Assembly: GCF_000254135.1 (NCBI RefSeq) | Contig: NZ_AINS01000006.1 | Span: 16,247 to 80,246 of the forward strand | Direction of reading: 5' to 3' | Source of the DNA: Campylobacter coli LMG 9860 | GTDB taxonomy: Bacteria > Campylobacterota > Campylobacteria > Campylobacterales > Campylobacteraceae | DNA length: 64,000 nt | Part shown: positions 8,373 to 17,775 of the stretch, piece by piece | How the letters are laid out: every line of letters begins with the position of its first letter | Numbering within the stretch: position 1 is the first letter of the stretch | The notes under the pieces: model-generated | Seen by the model: the letters and a program-made list of their open reading frames with translations, nothing else | Told to the model about the DNA's origin: nothing | Database searches by the model: none | Translations under genes and position numbers: made by a program

Positions 8373-8714
8373 TTGAATTTAATAAAAAAAGAACTTTTTG
8401 TTGCTTGGTTTTTCTTGATTGCTGCTATTGTATTTGAAGTTTTAGGTACTAGTTTTTTAAAAATGGAAAATCAAATTTTAGGCTATATATTTATGGCTTT
8501 ATTTATAGCTTTTTCTTATTTTTTTATGGGCAAGGCGATTAAAAAAATTCAAGTAGGCATAGCCTATGCTGTATGGGAACTTTTAGGGATTATTCTTATA
8601 CTTTTAGTTTCTTTTATAGTTTTTAAAGAGAGTTTAACCTTAACTCAAATTCTAGGCATTATTCTTTCTATCGTTGGAATTATCATGATTAATATAGGCG
8701 AGGTTAAAGAATAA
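8373..8714 (+). CDS. Small multidrug resistance (SMR) family protein, first of a pair
   Basis: A four-helix inner-membrane transporter subunit of 113 residues. I place the start at the TTG at 8373-8375 because AGGAGGG lies seven bases before it; an upstream in-frame ATG at 8340 has no ribosome binding site. The conserved glutamate of helix 1 is present in AAIVFEVLGTSFLK, and helix 3 has the YAVWELLG signature. SMR proteins export cations such as quaternary ammonium compounds or guanidinium using the proton gradient. The next gene overlaps by one base (TAATG) and encodes the partner. Equivalent to Cj1173. Confidence 0.88.
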   Translation: MNLIKKELFVAWFFLIAAIVFEVLGTSFLKMENQILGYIFMALFIAFSYFFMGKAIKKIQVGIAYAVWELLGIILILLVSFIVFKESLTLTQILGIILSIVGIIMINIGEVKE

Positions 8715-9022
8715 TGTATATTTTTATTATTGTTCTATCGGCATTGTTAGATATCGTAGCAAATTTATTGCTAAAAAAATCAGATGGTTTTAAGAATAAA
8801 ATTTGGGGCTTAGCTGCGATTGTCAATGCTATACTTGCTTTTTTTCTACTTTCTTTTTCTTTAAAATATGTTCCTTTAAGCATAGCTTACTCAACTTGGG
8901 GTGCTATAGGCATCATAGGAACTTGTCTTGGTGGATGGATTTTATATAAAGAAAAATTAAACAAAATAGGAATTTTAGGTATCATTATCGTGATAATAGC
9001 AGTATTTTTGCTAAATTATTAA
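8714..9022 (+). CDS. SMR family protein, second of a pair, with Asp in place of the key Glu
   Basis: A four-helix SMR protein of 102 residues that is likely to form a heteromeric transporter with the preceding gene product. Helix 1 reads LSALLDIVANLLLKKSDGF: the position of the essential glutamate (Glu13/14 of SugE/EmrE) holds aspartate 13. Helix 3 keeps IAYSTWGAIG. Paired SMR systems such as YkkCD or EbrAB often have specialised subunits, so the change may be natural. The stop codon lies in the left arm of a hairpin. Equivalent to Cj1174. Confidence 0.85.
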   Translation: MYIFIIVLSALLDIVANLLLKKSDGFKNKIWGLAAIVNAILAFFLLSFSLKYVPLSIAYSTWGAIGIIGTCLGGWILYKEKLNKIGILGIIIVIIAVFLLNY

Positions 9023-9043
9023 AACAGCAAAATGCTGTTTTAA
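9019..9043 (+). terminator. Hairpin terminator after the SMR pair
   Basis: TTAAAACAGCA (9019-9029) and TGCTGTTTTAA (9033-9043) form a perfect 11-pair stem with loop AAA. It lies between the SMR operon and the convergent argS. The T stretch is inside the right arm, so strength is uncertain. Confidence 0.6.
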
Positions 9044-10632
9044 TGTTCCATTTTGTTTTTTGCTTCAATACCCATTAAAGAAAATGCGGTTTTAATACTA
9101 AGAGCAACCAAAGAAAATAATTTAAGCAAATCATTTTCATTTGCAGAGCCTACAACTTTATTTTCATTGTAGAATTTATGAAAATTTGCAGCTAAATTTT
9201 TAAGATAATCAGGAATTTTTTGCAAAGCTCTAGCCTCAAAAGCATCGTTTAAAATAGCTTTTAAATTCAAAGCTTCAAAAAGCAAATTTACTCCATCTTG
9301 ATTTAGGCTTTGTAAATCTGCATCAATCACATCATCAATTTTTTTACCAGCTTTGCCAAAAACTTGATGAATTCTAGCGTGTGCATAGTTGATATAATAC
9401 ACAGGATTAGAATTGTCTTCTTTTTGTAAATCACTGATATCAAATTCTAAATGAGTATCGCATTTTTTACTTAAAAAGATATAACGCAATGCATCGCTTC
9501 CTATCTCTTCTACCACATCACTCATTAAGATAAAATTTCCTGCTCTTTTACTCATTTTATAAGGTTCTCCATTTTTAAGTAAAGAAACCATTTGTGCTAA
9601 GATAATTTCAAGATCATCAGCCTTAAAGCCTAAAAATTCCATAGCAGCCTTCATTCTAGATATATAGCCATGATGATCTGCTCCCCAAATATTGATACAT
9701 TTATCATAACCTCTACTCATTTTATCCTTATGATAAACTATATCCGCTGCTAAATAAGTCCCACGGCCATCTTCACGGATAATAACACGATCTTTTTCAT
9801 CGCCTTTTTGCGAAGAAGCAAGCCAAATTTTACCTTCTTGCTCGTAAATTCCTTTATGCTCTTTTAAAGATTCTAAAGTTGCATTTAAAGCATCATAATA
9901 CGATCTTTCGCTTACATAGCTGTCAATTTTAATCTTTGCTTGTTCTAAATTTTGTTTAATCAAAACAAGCATTTTATCTTTTGCCCAATCAGCCAAACTA
10001 GGGATATTTTCTTCGCTAAAAAATTCTTTACCAAATTTTTCAAAAGCTTCTTTTGCTAAATCTGCTATATACTCGCCTTTGTAATATTGCTCTGGATATT
10101 CAACATTTTCATGAAGTATACTTTCTTTCACACTTAGTAAAATAGAAAGTCCTAGTAAATAAATTTGATTACCCGCATCATTGACATAATATTCTGTGTC
10201 AAATTTATATCCTAAGTGTTTTGCAATGCGTGCCAAAGTATCACCAAAAACCGCACCTCTTGCATGCCCTATATGTAAAGGGCCTGTAGGATTAGCACTG
10301 ACATATTCAAGCAAAAAACTTTCAGTTTTATCCTCTCCTTTGGAAAATTCATTTGGATTTTGTAAGGCTTTATTTGCAAGCTCATTTAAAAAGGTTTTTG
10401 ATAATCTAAAATTCAAATATCCATTGAGTGCTTCAACCTTATCAAAATAGCTATGTTCTTGAAATTTAGCAGCTAGTTCATTTGCTATAGAAATAGGTGA
10501 TTTTCTTAATTCTTTAGCTAAAGAAAAAGCCAAAGGGGTAGCAAAATGAGCTAGATTTTTATCCTTTGGATTTTCAAGTGCAAAATCGCACTCTAAAATT
10601 TTTTTAACTTCATTAAAAATAATATTTTTCAA
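9040..10632 (-). CDS. argS: Arginyl-tRNA synthetase
   Basis: A class I aminoacyl-tRNA synthetase of 530 residues that charges tRNA-Arg. The class I signature is seen as GPLHIGHARGAVFGD near residue 115 and the second signature as KMSKRAGNFI near residue 358. The N-terminal Add-1-like domain and the C-terminal anticodon-binding helical domain (DALRYIFLS onward) are both present. It begins ten bases after tatA stops on the same strand, and so is part of the long minus-strand housekeeping run. Equivalent to Cj1175c. Confidence 0.96.
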   Translation of the reverse strand: MKNIIFNEVKKILECDFALENPKDKNLAHFATPLAFSLAKELRKSPISIANELAAKFQEHSYFDKVEALNGYLNFRLSKTFLNELANKALQNPNEFSKGEDKTESFLLEYVSANPTGPLHIGHARGAVFGDTLARIAKHLGYKFDTEYYVNDAGNQIYLLGLSILLSVKESILHENVEYPEQYYKGEYIADLAKEAFEKFGKEFFSEENIPSLADWAKDKMLVLIKQNLEQAKIKIDSYVSERSYYDALNATLESLKEHKGIYEQEGKIWLASSQKGDEKDRVIIREDGRGTYLAADIVYHKDKMSRGYDKCINIWGADHHGYISRMKAAMEFLGFKADDLEIILAQMVSLLKNGEPYKMSKRAGNFILMSDVVEEIGSDALRYIFLSKKCDTHLEFDISDLQKEDNSNPVYYINYAHARIHQVFGKAGKKIDDVIDADLQSLNQDGVNLLFEALNLKAILNDAFEARALQKIPDYLKNLAANFHKFYNENKVVGSANENDLLKLFSLVALSIKTAFSLMGIEAKNKMEH

Positions 10633-10642
10633 AAACTAAGCC

Positions 10643-10882
10643 TTAAGATTTTTTTACTTCATCTATATTTGCATCAGTATTTGCATGATTGGTTGTATTT
10701 TGCTTTTCTTCGATTTTATGCGCATTTTTTGCTGCTTCATCCTCATTGCTCATTTCATCTTTAAAAGTCTTAATACCCTTACCCAAGCCTTTTGCAAGCT
10801 CTGGTATCTTTTTGGCTCCAAAAAGTAATACAACAATTAATAAAATAATTAACCAATGACTTGGACTTGACCAACCACCCAT
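10643..10882 (-). CDS. tatA: Sec-independent protein translocase subunit TatA
   Basis: A 79-residue protein with one N-terminal membrane helix ([23 protein letters not shown]), the FGxKKxPE hinge, and an amphipathic helix [17 protein letters not shown], then a charged tail. It forms the pore of the twin-arginine pathway with TatB and TatC, which are not in this window. It lies between gmk and argS with only one base to gmk. The window also holds one probable Tat substrate, the Rieske protein PetA (SRRSFMGF). Confidence 0.92.
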   Translation of the reverse strand: MGGWSSPSHWLIILLIVVLLFGAKKIPELAKGLGKGIKTFKDEMSNEDEAAKNAHKIEEKQNTTNHANTDANIDEVKKS

Positions 10883-10883
10883 T

Positions 10884-11501
10884 TTATTCTCCTTTGTTCC
10901 AAATATTTTGAATTTGCTCTAGATTTTGCCCTTTAGTCTTAAACTTATGGGCAATTAAAATTGCTCTTAATGCTTCGTAACTTTCCTCTAGCTTATCGTT
11001 AATGATAAAATAATCATACTCATTAAGCTCTTTCATTTCATCACTTGCATTTTGCAATCTCTTCTCTAGTTGCAATATTGTATCAGTATTTCGCTTAATA
11101 AGTCTTTTTTTTAATTCATCTTTATTTTTTGTAGTGATAAAAACAGAAATGATTTTTTCAGCCATTTTCTTTTTGACTATCTTAAAACCTTGTACATCTA
11201 TATCAAAAACAACTATTTTTCCATCATTTAAAGCATTTTGTATATGCTCAAGCGAAGTGCCGTAAAAATTTTCATGCACTTTAGCCCACTCTAAAAACTG
11301 CTCTTTATCTATACCTTGCTGAAATTCATCATGCGTGATAAAATAATAATCCACTCCATGTTGCTCACCTTCTCTTGGTAAGCGTGTTGTCGAAGAAATA
11401 GAAAAATAAAGCTCTTCTTGAAATTCATCAAAAAGCTTTTTTAAAAGAGTGGATTTTCCAGCTCCACTTGGCCCTGAAACCAACAATATAAAAGCACTCA
11501 A
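10884..11501 (-). CDS. gmk: Guanylate kinase
   Basis: A nucleotide kinase of 205 residues that converts GMP to GDP. The P-loop [14 protein letters not shown] lies at residues 9-22, followed by the GMP-binding region [19 protein letters not shown] and the lid and DVQG motif (DIDVQGFK). Full length for the family. It overlaps the upstream acidic-protein gene by four bases. Equivalent to Cj1177c. Confidence 0.95.
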   Translation of the reverse strand: MSAFILLVSGPSGAGKSTLLKKLFDEFQEELYFSISSTTRLPREGEQHGVDYYFITHDEFQQGIDKEQFLEWAKVHENFYGTSLEHIQNALNDGKIVVFDIDVQGFKIVKKKMAEKIISVFITTKNKDELKKRLIKRNTDTILQLEKRLQNASDEMKELNEYDYFIINDKLEESYEALRAILIAHKFKTKGQNLEQIQNIWNKGE

Positions 11502-13054
11502 TTTTTATCCTCATTAAAACTAATGCTAATATTTATATTCATATTCATACCCTTAAGTGCTGCTTTTAAGGTATCATCTTTAATGCTTGAAGTGATAGCC
11601 CCTGCTATACTTTGGCTTAATTCATTAACAATTTCTTCACCTGCTTCACTTGCTAGTTGATCTTCTTTGATTTTTAATTTCTCGCTTTTGTTATCCTCTA
11701 AAGTAGATATTTCTTCGCCTAAAGCTTCTTGTATATCGCTTTCTTTTAAACTATCAAAATCATTGATTTGTAATTTTGGAACAACGATTTCCTCATCATT
11801 ATTTGGCAAATCTTTATCGTCTAAAATAGGCTCTTCTTTAAAATCCTCTAAAACCTTAATATTATCATCGCTATCAATATCGTATTCAAGCTCATCAAGT
11901 TGTGCTAACTCTTCTTTGATTTGATCTTGAGTGCTTAAGCTACTCATTTCTTCAAAATCATCATGTTCATTTAAATTTTCTTGATCTTCTACAACAGGCA
12001 AGAAATCCTCTACAGCTTCATCCTCTTCTTTTCTTTGACCTAAAAATTCAGCATCTTCTGGAATATCATCAAAATCGATTTTTCTTTCTTGCTCTTCAAC
12101 GATAGGAAAATCATCTGTAATAAAATCTTGCAACTGAGTTTTACTAGGCTCCTCTGCATCTTCTAGTACTTCCGGTTGAGCTTCTTCTGCATCTAAATTA
12201 TTATTTACAATTGCCTCTTGAGCTTCAGAGTTTTCATTATCTTGCACTAAGTCACCATTTAAATTATCAACTTGATCTTCAAGTTCTTGAGTATCTTCTA
12301 TTTTATCTTGTTCATCTTGGTTTGCATCTTGTTCTTGTGTATCTTGCTCTTGAATTTCAAATTCTTCTTCATTTTCTTCGCTAGTTTTGTCATTTAAAAT
12401 ATCATCTTGAAATGCTACTTCCAAAGCTTGCTCATCTTCTTTTTTTTCCTCTATATGATTAGCTGTGGTTTGTTCTGACGCATCATTCTCTTCTTGATCT
12501 TCATCAAGACTTAAATCATCTAAATTTAATTCTTTATCGGTATTTTCACTAGCAATTTCTTTCTGGTTTGTTTCTTCTTCCATGTCATATAAAGCTAAAG
12601 ATTCTAAATTTTCTTCCATAGAAAGCTCATTTTCTTGCGTATCTTCAGTATTTTCATCAGGCAAGTCATCTAAATTTAAACCATCTAAATCTAAACTGAT
12701 ATTAGCGTAAGGATTTTCAGCTTCTTCGATTGGCAAAATAATGTCATCTGCGATTTTAAGATTTTCTTGATTGAGTAAATTTAAAAAGTCTGTAGGTAAA
12801 AATGGTTTATGCAAAATTAAGGCATCAATATCCGCACTTTGATTACGCGGCGCTAAAAAAATTAATTTATCGCATTTTTCTTTAAGAATTTTCAAAGGAG
12901 CAGGTGTATCACTGTCGACTATAATCACATCATAATGACCTAAATTTTCATCATAGGCATTAATTTCCTCAAAATCATAAGACATTTTTTTTGCACTCAA
13001 GCTTATAAGTCTTGATACAACAGGGTTTTCATTCAAAAGTAAAATTTTCATCAC
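11498..13054 (-). CDS. Highly acidic protein with a degenerate receiver-like N-terminal domain
   Basis: A 518-residue protein of unknown function. Residues 1-115 look like a response-regulator receiver fold: MKILLLNENPVVSRLI, then VIIVDSD at the phosphoacceptor position, and HKPFLPTDFLNLL resembling the Lys-Pro motif. Residues 120-450 are extremely rich in Glu, Asp, Gln and Asn with no clear repeat unit, and probably disordered. The final 60 residues (IVNELSQSIAGAITSSI and MNMNINISISF) look folded. It overlaps gmk by four bases and follows fliR after 52 bases. Two ATGs stand in tandem at the start. Equivalent to Cj1178c, described there as a highly acidic protein. Confidence 0.8.
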   Translation of the reverse strand: MMKILLLNENPVVSRLISLSAKKMSYDFEEINAYDENLGHYDVIIVDSDTPAPLKILKEKCDKLIFLAPRNQSADIDALILHKPFLPTDFLNLLNQENLKIADDIILPIEEAENPYANISLDLDGLNLDDLPDENTEDTQENELSMEENLESLALYDMEEETNQKEIASENTDKELNLDDLSLDEDQEENDASEQTTANHIEEKKEDEQALEVAFQDDILNDKTSEENEEEFEIQEQDTQEQDANQDEQDKIEDTQELEDQVDNLNGDLVQDNENSEAQEAIVNNNLDAEEAQPEVLEDAEEPSKTQLQDFITDDFPIVEEQERKIDFDDIPEDAEFLGQRKEEDEAVEDFLPVVEDQENLNEHDDFEEMSSLSTQDQIKEELAQLDELEYDIDSDDNIKVLEDFKEEPILDDKDLPNNDEEIVVPKLQINDFDSLKESDIQEALGEEISTLEDNKSEKLKIKEDQLASEAGEEIVNELSQSIAGAITSSIKDDTLKAALKGMNMNINISISFNEDKN

Positions 13055-13106
13055 TTTAATCCTTAAAAATAATTGCTATTCTATAACATTTTCATTTATC
13101 CTTTGC

Positions 13107-13874
13107 TTAGGCGAAAAACAGAGTTTGCATATGAGTAAAAACCTCCAAAATCAAATCTTTAAAATATTGCATCATCACAAGCAAAATAGCTATTAGAACT
13201 ACAAATCCTAAAGCTATCTTGATAGGATAACCAATTACTAAAAGATTAAATTGTGGCATAGTTTTCATTAAAAGCCCAAAAATAGTATCTGCCAAAAGAG
13301 AAATTCCAAGTATTGGAAAACTCATCGTAAAACCTATAATGAAAATATTCAACATCCCCATATTTAGATAATGCATTAAATTTTCATGAGGATAAAAACC
13401 GCCAAGATTTATATAACCCAAAGAATGACTTAGAAATAAAAGCATTAAATGATGACCATCAAAAGCAAGAAAAAATAATAAAGCAATCAAATGCAAAATT
13501 TGAGAAGTAATAGGCATATTTGTTCCAGAACTTGGATCTAAAACGCTTGCCATAGTAAATCCCATAGTAAAAGCTATCTGCTCGCCCGCCATCATAACAA
13601 TAGCAAAAACAATCTGCAGCATAAGCCCTGCTATCATTCCAAAAACAATTTCACTTAAAAGCTGTATAATAAAAAAACTATCTAAATGCAAAATTTCAAG
13701 TTTTGCTAAAGGAAATAAATACATTGTTAAAAATAATGCAAAAGTAGTTTTGATAATCATAGGGATAGAATTATGAGAAAAAAAAGGGAAAAATACTATA
13801 AGCCCACTCATTCTAGCAAAAAGCAACATAAAGGTAGCTACATTTTTATCTCCTAAATAATTAACAAATTCCAT
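13107..13874 (-). CDS. fliR: Flagellar export apparatus protein FliR
   Basis: A polytopic inner-membrane protein of 255 residues from the flagellar type III export gate. It starts MEFVNYLG and has six or so hydrophobic segments. Family marks include ARMSGLIVFFPFFS, the QIAFTMGFTMASVLDPSSGTN region and the C-terminal IALGFVVLIAILLVMM helix. Flagellar genes are scattered in Campylobacter, so a single fliR in a housekeeping cluster is normal. Its start codon lies 14 bases inside the upstream ABC ATPase gene. Equivalent to Cj1179c. Confidence 0.93.
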   Translation of the reverse strand: MEFVNYLGDKNVATFMLLFARMSGLIVFFPFFSHNSIPMIIKTTFALFLTMYLFPLAKLEILHLDSFFIIQLLSEIVFGMIAGLMLQIVFAIVMMAGEQIAFTMGFTMASVLDPSSGTNMPITSQILHLIALLFFLAFDGHHLMLLFLSHSLGYINLGGFYPHENLMHYLNMGMLNIFIIGFTMSFPILGISLLADTIFGLLMKTMPQFNLLVIGYPIKIALGFVVLIAILLVMMQYFKDLILEVFTHMQTLFFA

Positions 13875-14496
13875 TGGTATTTAAAATATAAGTTTTATCA
13901 CAAAATTGAGCAAGCTTAGAATCATGAGTAACAAAAAACAAAGCAGCATCATTTTCTTTAGCATAAGAAACCAAAAGCTCTATGACATTTTTAGCATTAT
14001 CAAAATCTAAATTTCCTGTAGCCTCATCGGCAAAAATAATTTTTGGTTTTTTACAAAGCACTCTAGCTATACTCACGCGTTGTTGCTGACCTCCGCTTAA
14101 TTTACCTATTTTTTGTTTTAAAAGCTCGTGAATGCCTAGTTTTTTTAAGATTTTTTCATCTAAATCTTGGTTTGATAAAACACTAGCAAGTTCTATATTT
14201 TCTAAAGCTGAAAAACCTTTAAAAAGATAATGGGTTTGAAAAATGATGCCCAAGTCATAACGACGAATTTTCAGTCTTTCATTTTCACTTATCTTGTAAA
14301 GATTTTGACCCTTAAAAAAAACTTCGCCCTTATTTGGCTTTAATAAAGAAGAAATTATATGCAAAAAAGTAGATTTTCCGCAACCACTACTGCCTTGTAT
14401 AGCAATGCAATCTTTTTGATTTAAAGAAAAATTTAAATTTTCAAAGAGCGGATAATCAAAGCTGTGACCTAAATTTTCCGCTCTTAATAATTCCAT
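13861..14496 (-). CDS. ABC transporter ATP-binding protein (LolD/FtsE-like)
   Basis: A 211-residue nucleotide-binding domain. Walker A is GSSGCGKSTFL near residue 35, the Q-loop is FQTHYLF, the signature is LSGGQQQRVSIAR, and Walker B plus the catalytic Glu are KIIFADEATGNLD; the switch His is FVTHD. The ADEATGNLD motif and size fit the LolD/MacB/FtsE group. No permease gene is adjacent; the partner must be elsewhere, so its substrate is open. It overlaps fliR by 14 bases and starts ten bases downstream of tsf. Equivalent to Cj1180c. Confidence 0.88.
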   Translation of the reverse strand: MELLRAENLGHSFDYPLFENLNFSLNQKDCIAIQGSSGCGKSTFLHIISSLLKPNKGEVFFKGQNLYKISENERLKIRRYDLGIIFQTHYLFKGFSALENIELASVLSNQDLDEKILKKLGIHELLKQKIGKLSGGQQQRVSIARVLCKKPKIIFADEATGNLDFDNAKNVIELLVSYAKENDAALFFVTHDSKLAQFCDKTYILNTNGIC

Positions 14497-14505
14497 TTTG
14501 ATACT

Positions 14506-15579
14506 TTAAAGCTGTGCAGCAACTTCAGCAGCAAAATCTTCGGTTTTCTTTTCTAAACCTTCTCCTACTTCAAAACGAATAAATTCAACGATTTTAATTT
14601 TTCCACCTAATTCTTTTTCTTTTTCAGCAATTACTTGTTCAATGGTTTTTTTATCATCCATTACATAAAATTGACCCATTAAAGTAAGTTTGCTGTCAAG
14701 TTGAGAATTATCCGCTATAAAGCTATTCATTTTACCAGAAATAATATTGTCCCAAATTTTCTCAGGTTTGCCTTGAGCTTTGAGCTCTTCTTTTATATTT
14801 TCTTCTGCTTCTTTTAAAATCGCATCGCTAAGTTGTTTGCGGCTTGCAAATTTAGGAATTTTATGCTCTGGTTTGTTTGGATCTTTAAGTCTGCGTCTTT
14901 CTTCATTTTCTTTTTCAAGCTCTGCAACTAAAGCTTTGTATTCATTTTCTACAAATTCTATATCCAAATCTTCATAGCTTAAATAGCTTGGCTTCATAGC
15001 AGCTATATGCATACAAAGTTGTTTTAAGAAATCTCTTGATTTATTTGCTACCTCAGCATTATCACAAGCTGCAGCGATGATAACACCCACACGACCATTA
15101 GTATGGATATATCCATTTACCACACCATTTGCACTTGCTTTTAAGCTAGCAAATCTTCTTACAACCAAATTTTCACCGATAGTTGCAATTTGACTTTTTA
15201 AATATTCTTCAAATTTTACGCCGTTGATTGTACTAGAGTGAAGCTCTTCAACACTTTGCAAGCTATTGTTTTGAATGTGTGCTGTTGTATCTTTTGTTAA
15301 AGCAATAAATTGATCATTTTTAGCCACAAAATCTGTTTCTGAGTTAATCTCACTTACTGTTGCGCTTGTAAAATCATCACTTACCTTAACACTTACCAAG
15401 CCTTCTGCGGCAAGTCTATCAGCTTTTTTAGCAGCTTTACCTAAGCCTTTTTCTCTTAAAAGTTGAACTGCTTTATCAAAGTCTCCATTTGTTTCACTCA
15501 AAGCATTTTTACAATCCATCATCCCCGCGCCTGTACTTTCGCGGAGTTCTTTTACCATTGCAGCAGTAATTTCAGCCAT
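14506..15579 (-). CDS. tsf: Translation elongation factor Ts
   Basis: The nucleotide exchange factor for EF-Tu, 357 residues. The N-terminal signature is VKELRESTGAGMMDCKNAL, and the EF-Ts core signature is SETDFVAKNDQF. The protein is longer than E. coli Ts (about 283 residues), mainly through an inserted charged region around residues 215-260 (EKENEERRRLKDPNKPEHKIP) as in other Campylobacterota. Its first base coincides with the last base of rpsB, the usual rpsB-tsf pair. Equivalent to Cj1181c. Confidence 0.96.
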   Translation of the reverse strand: MAEITAAMVKELRESTGAGMMDCKNALSETNGDFDKAVQLLREKGLGKAAKKADRLAAEGLVSVKVSDDFTSATVSEINSETDFVAKNDQFIALTKDTTAHIQNNSLQSVEELHSSTINGVKFEEYLKSQIATIGENLVVRRFASLKASANGVVNGYIHTNGRVGVIIAAACDNAEVANKSRDFLKQLCMHIAAMKPSYLSYEDLDIEFVENEYKALVAELEKENEERRRLKDPNKPEHKIPKFASRKQLSDAILKEAEENIKEELKAQGKPEKIWDNIISGKMNSFIADNSQLDSKLTLMGQFYVMDDKKTIEQVIAEKEKELGGKIKIVEFIRFEVGEGLEKKTEDFAAEVAAQL

Positions 15580-16370
15580 TATTCTTGCTCCCCATTAAAA
15601 TCTTCTTCACTCATTGCTTCATCTAAAACTTCTTTTTTTTCTTCATCTGTGATTTCTTTTTCTTCACTTGGTAAAGCTTCACCATCTTGTTCTCTTAACG
15701 CTTTTCCTTCATTGATAGCTTCAGCCATTTCTTGGCAGAAAAGTTGCACTGAGCGGATTGCATCATCATTTCCTGGAATAGGATAAGTTACAAGATCAGG
15801 ATCGCAGTTTGTATCTAACGGAGCTACTACAGGGATTCTTAGTCTATTTGCTTCTTGAACTGCAATTTTTTCTTTTACTGTATCTATAACAAAAATCATA
15901 TCTGGTTGTGTTTTCATATAACGAATTCCACCAAGATAAGCCAATAATTTTTCTTTTTTTCTTGTAAGCATTAAAGCTTCTTTTTTGGTTAAAAGTTTAA
16001 TACTTCCATCTTCTTCCATTTTTTCAATAACTTCTAATTTTCTAATTGATTGGCGAATAGTTCCAAAATTTGTCATCATACCGCCCAACCATCTGTGATT
16101 TACATAAGGCATACCGCATTTTTCAGCATATTCTTTAATCGCTCCACCCGCTTGTTTTTTTGTACCAACAAAAAGTATAGTTTTTCCTTCAGCAGCAGCA
16201 TCGCGAACGATATTGTAGGTATATCTAAAATATCTCAAAGTTTTTTGTAAGTCTATTACATAAATACCTTTTCTCTCACCAAAAATAAATTTTTTCATTT
16301 TTGGATTCCAGCGTCTTGTTTGGTGTCCAAAGTGTACACCACATTCCAATAAATCTCTCATACTTACCAT
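15579..16370 (-). CDS. rpsB: 30S ribosomal protein S2
   Basis: Ribosomal protein S2 of 263 residues. The start [23 protein letters not shown] is the classical S2 signature, and [12 protein letters not shown] and [15 protein letters not shown] are also conserved. The C-terminal 35 residues are acidic ([18 protein letters not shown]), an extension often seen in this group. The gene heads the rpsB-tsf transcript, with AAGGAG before the ATG and a structured leader upstream (16371-16467). Equivalent to Cj1182c. Confidence 0.97.
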   Translation of the reverse strand: MVSMRDLLECGVHFGHQTRRWNPKMKKFIFGERKGIYVIDLQKTLRYFRYTYNIVRDAAAEGKTILFVGTKKQAGGAIKEYAEKCGMPYVNHRWLGGMMTNFGTIRQSIRKLEVIEKMEEDGSIKLLTKKEALMLTRKKEKLLAYLGGIRYMKTQPDMIFVIDTVKEKIAVQEANRLRIPVVAPLDTNCDPDLVTYPIPGNDDAIRSVQLFCQEMAEAINEGKALREQDGEALPSEEKEITDEEKKEVLDEAMSEEDFNGEQE

Positions 16371-16402
16371 GAGTTTCTCCTTATAATTTAGCTTTATTCC
16401 TC

Positions 16403-16444
16403 CGCATCCCTTATCTATAAAACAAGCTAAAAGGACTTGATGCG
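16403..16444 (-). promoter_or_regulatory. Hairpin in the rpsB mRNA leader, candidate S2 autoregulatory site
   Basis: Read on the plus strand, CGCATC (16403-16408) with adjacent CCTT (16409-16412) pair with AAGG (16431-16434) and GATGCG (16439-16444), leaving a four-base bulge on one side. In the transcript this gives two stacked helices 33-75 bases before the start codon. S2 represses its own operon through leader RNA in other bacteria; a similar role here is inference. Confidence 0.45.
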
Positions 16445-16461
16445 TGTGAAATGAAGCTAAA

Positions 16462-16467
16462 ATTATA
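16462..16467 (-). promoter_or_regulatory. rpsB: Likely -10 box of rpsB-tsf
   Basis: The minus strand reads TATAAT here, about 92 bases before the rpsB ATG, giving a leader of roughly 85 bases that contains the hairpin described above. There is no clear -35 element. Confidence 0.5.
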
Positions 16468-16486
16468 TCAAATTTAAGTTTAGTAT

Positions 16487-17650
16487 TTACTTATAAATAT
16501 ACTCTTTAGTAAGGCTAAGATTATTATTGATTTCTTTCGTAATTAAAAATTGAAACAAATCTACACTTCCAACGCGAAATGCAGAAGCACAAGAACGAAG
16601 ATACAGATCCCACATTCTTACAAATTCTTCATCATATTTTTCTCTGACTTGAGGTAATACTTGATTAAAATTCTCACTCCATATATCTAAAGTTTTAGCA
16701 TAGTGTATTCTCAAGCTTTCTGCCAAAAGAAGATGAAAATCCCACTCACTCATAGCACTTACAACCTCTCTTAACGATGGCAAATAACCTCCTGGAAAAA
16801 TATATTTATCTATCCAAGCATTAGTTTTTCCTTCAAACATTGCCAAAATTGAATGCAAAAGCATAGAACCTCCTGGTTTTAATACTTGTTTTGCCTTCAT
16901 GAAATAAAGTCCTAAATTTTCTTTACCCACATGTTCAAACATTCCCACTGAAACAACCTTATCAAAATAATCCTCAAATTCTAAATCTTGATAATTTTGA
17001 AGTCTTATCTCCACTCTATCTTCAAGCTTAAGCTCTCTTACTCTTTCTTGGGCTTTCTTGCATTGCTCTTCTGAAATAGTAACTCCAACAACCTTAACTC
17101 CATATTTTTGTGCCGCCATAATAGAAAGCCAACCCCAACCACAACCTATATCCAAAAGCTTTTCGTTAGGTTTTAAATCGAGTTTTTTAAGAGTATGCTC
17201 TATTTTATTGATTTGAGCTTCATAAAGAGTATCGCTAGAAGTCTTAAAATAAGCGCAAGAATAACTCATCGTATCATCAAGCCAAAGTCTATAAAAATCA
17301 TTGCCTATATCATAATGACTTTTGATGTTTTTACTTTCTTCTTTTTGGGCTATTTTACTCAAGATATCTTCTTTATTTTTTAAAAAACGTTTATTGGAAA
17401 AATAATACAAAACTTTAGCTATTTCATCATAATCACCCTCTATTTCTAACTTGGACTCCATATAATGTTTTGCAAAAACTAAACTCGTATCACTAAATAA
17501 TTTTAACAAAGGTATTTTTTCTTTGAAAATTAAAGAAAATTTAGCAGGTTGATTACCCACATAAAATTCTTCTTGATCCCAAAATACAATTCTAAAATTT
17601 CCATAATTCCATTTTGAAAGAATAAATTTAATCATTTGTTTTTCAAGCAT
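16487..17650 (-). CDS. cfa: Cyclopropane-fatty-acyl-phospholipid synthase
   Basis: A SAM-dependent methyltransferase of 387 residues that adds a methylene bridge to unsaturated acyl chains of membrane lipids. I start it at ATG 17648-17650 because GGAG lies seven bases upstream; an in-frame TTG further up is less likely. The SAM motif is [16 protein letters not shown], preceded by [14 protein letters not shown] and followed by [12 protein letters not shown], all typical of Cfa. It is a monocistronic gene between rpsB and petC. Equivalent to Cj1183c. Confidence 0.93.
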   Translation of the reverse strand: MLEKQMIKFILSKWNYGNFRIVFWDQEEFYVGNQPAKFSLIFKEKIPLLKLFSDTSLVFAKHYMESKLEIEGDYDEIAKVLYYFSNKRFLKNKEDILSKIAQKEESKNIKSHYDIGNDFYRLWLDDTMSYSCAYFKTSSDTLYEAQINKIEHTLKKLDLKPNEKLLDIGCGWGWLSIMAAQKYGVKVVGVTISEEQCKKAQERVRELKLEDRVEIRLQNYQDLEFEDYFDKVVSVGMFEHVGKENLGLYFMKAKQVLKPGGSMLLHSILAMFEGKTNAWIDKYIFPGGYLPSLREVVSAMSEWDFHLLLAESLRIHYAKTLDIWSENFNQVLPQVREKYDEEFVRMWDLYLRSCASAFRVGSVDLFQFLITKEINNNLSLTKEYIYK

Positions 17651-17733
17651 GATATACTCCAATTAATAAAAATTATTATTTGTAGTATCTCTTAATTAGG
17701 TTTAAAATTTAATAAAATCGAAGAAAAGAAGGA

Positions 17734-17765
17734 TTTTTGCCACAGATGTAAAATAGTGGCAAAAA
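17734..17765. terminator. Inverted repeat after petC, candidate terminator
   Basis: TTTTTGCCAC (17734-17743) and GTGGCAAAAA (17756-17765) form a ten-pair stem with a 12-base loop, just beyond the petC stop. The A/T runs are inside the stem. It fits the end of the petABC transcript, although no extra T run follows on the minus strand. Confidence 0.5.
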
Positions 17766-17775
17766 TTTTATAATA

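Noticed and set aside
12120..12680. Possible repeat array in the acidic protein gene
   Set aside because: The Glu/Asp/Gln codons make the DNA look repetitive, but I could not find a regular unit.
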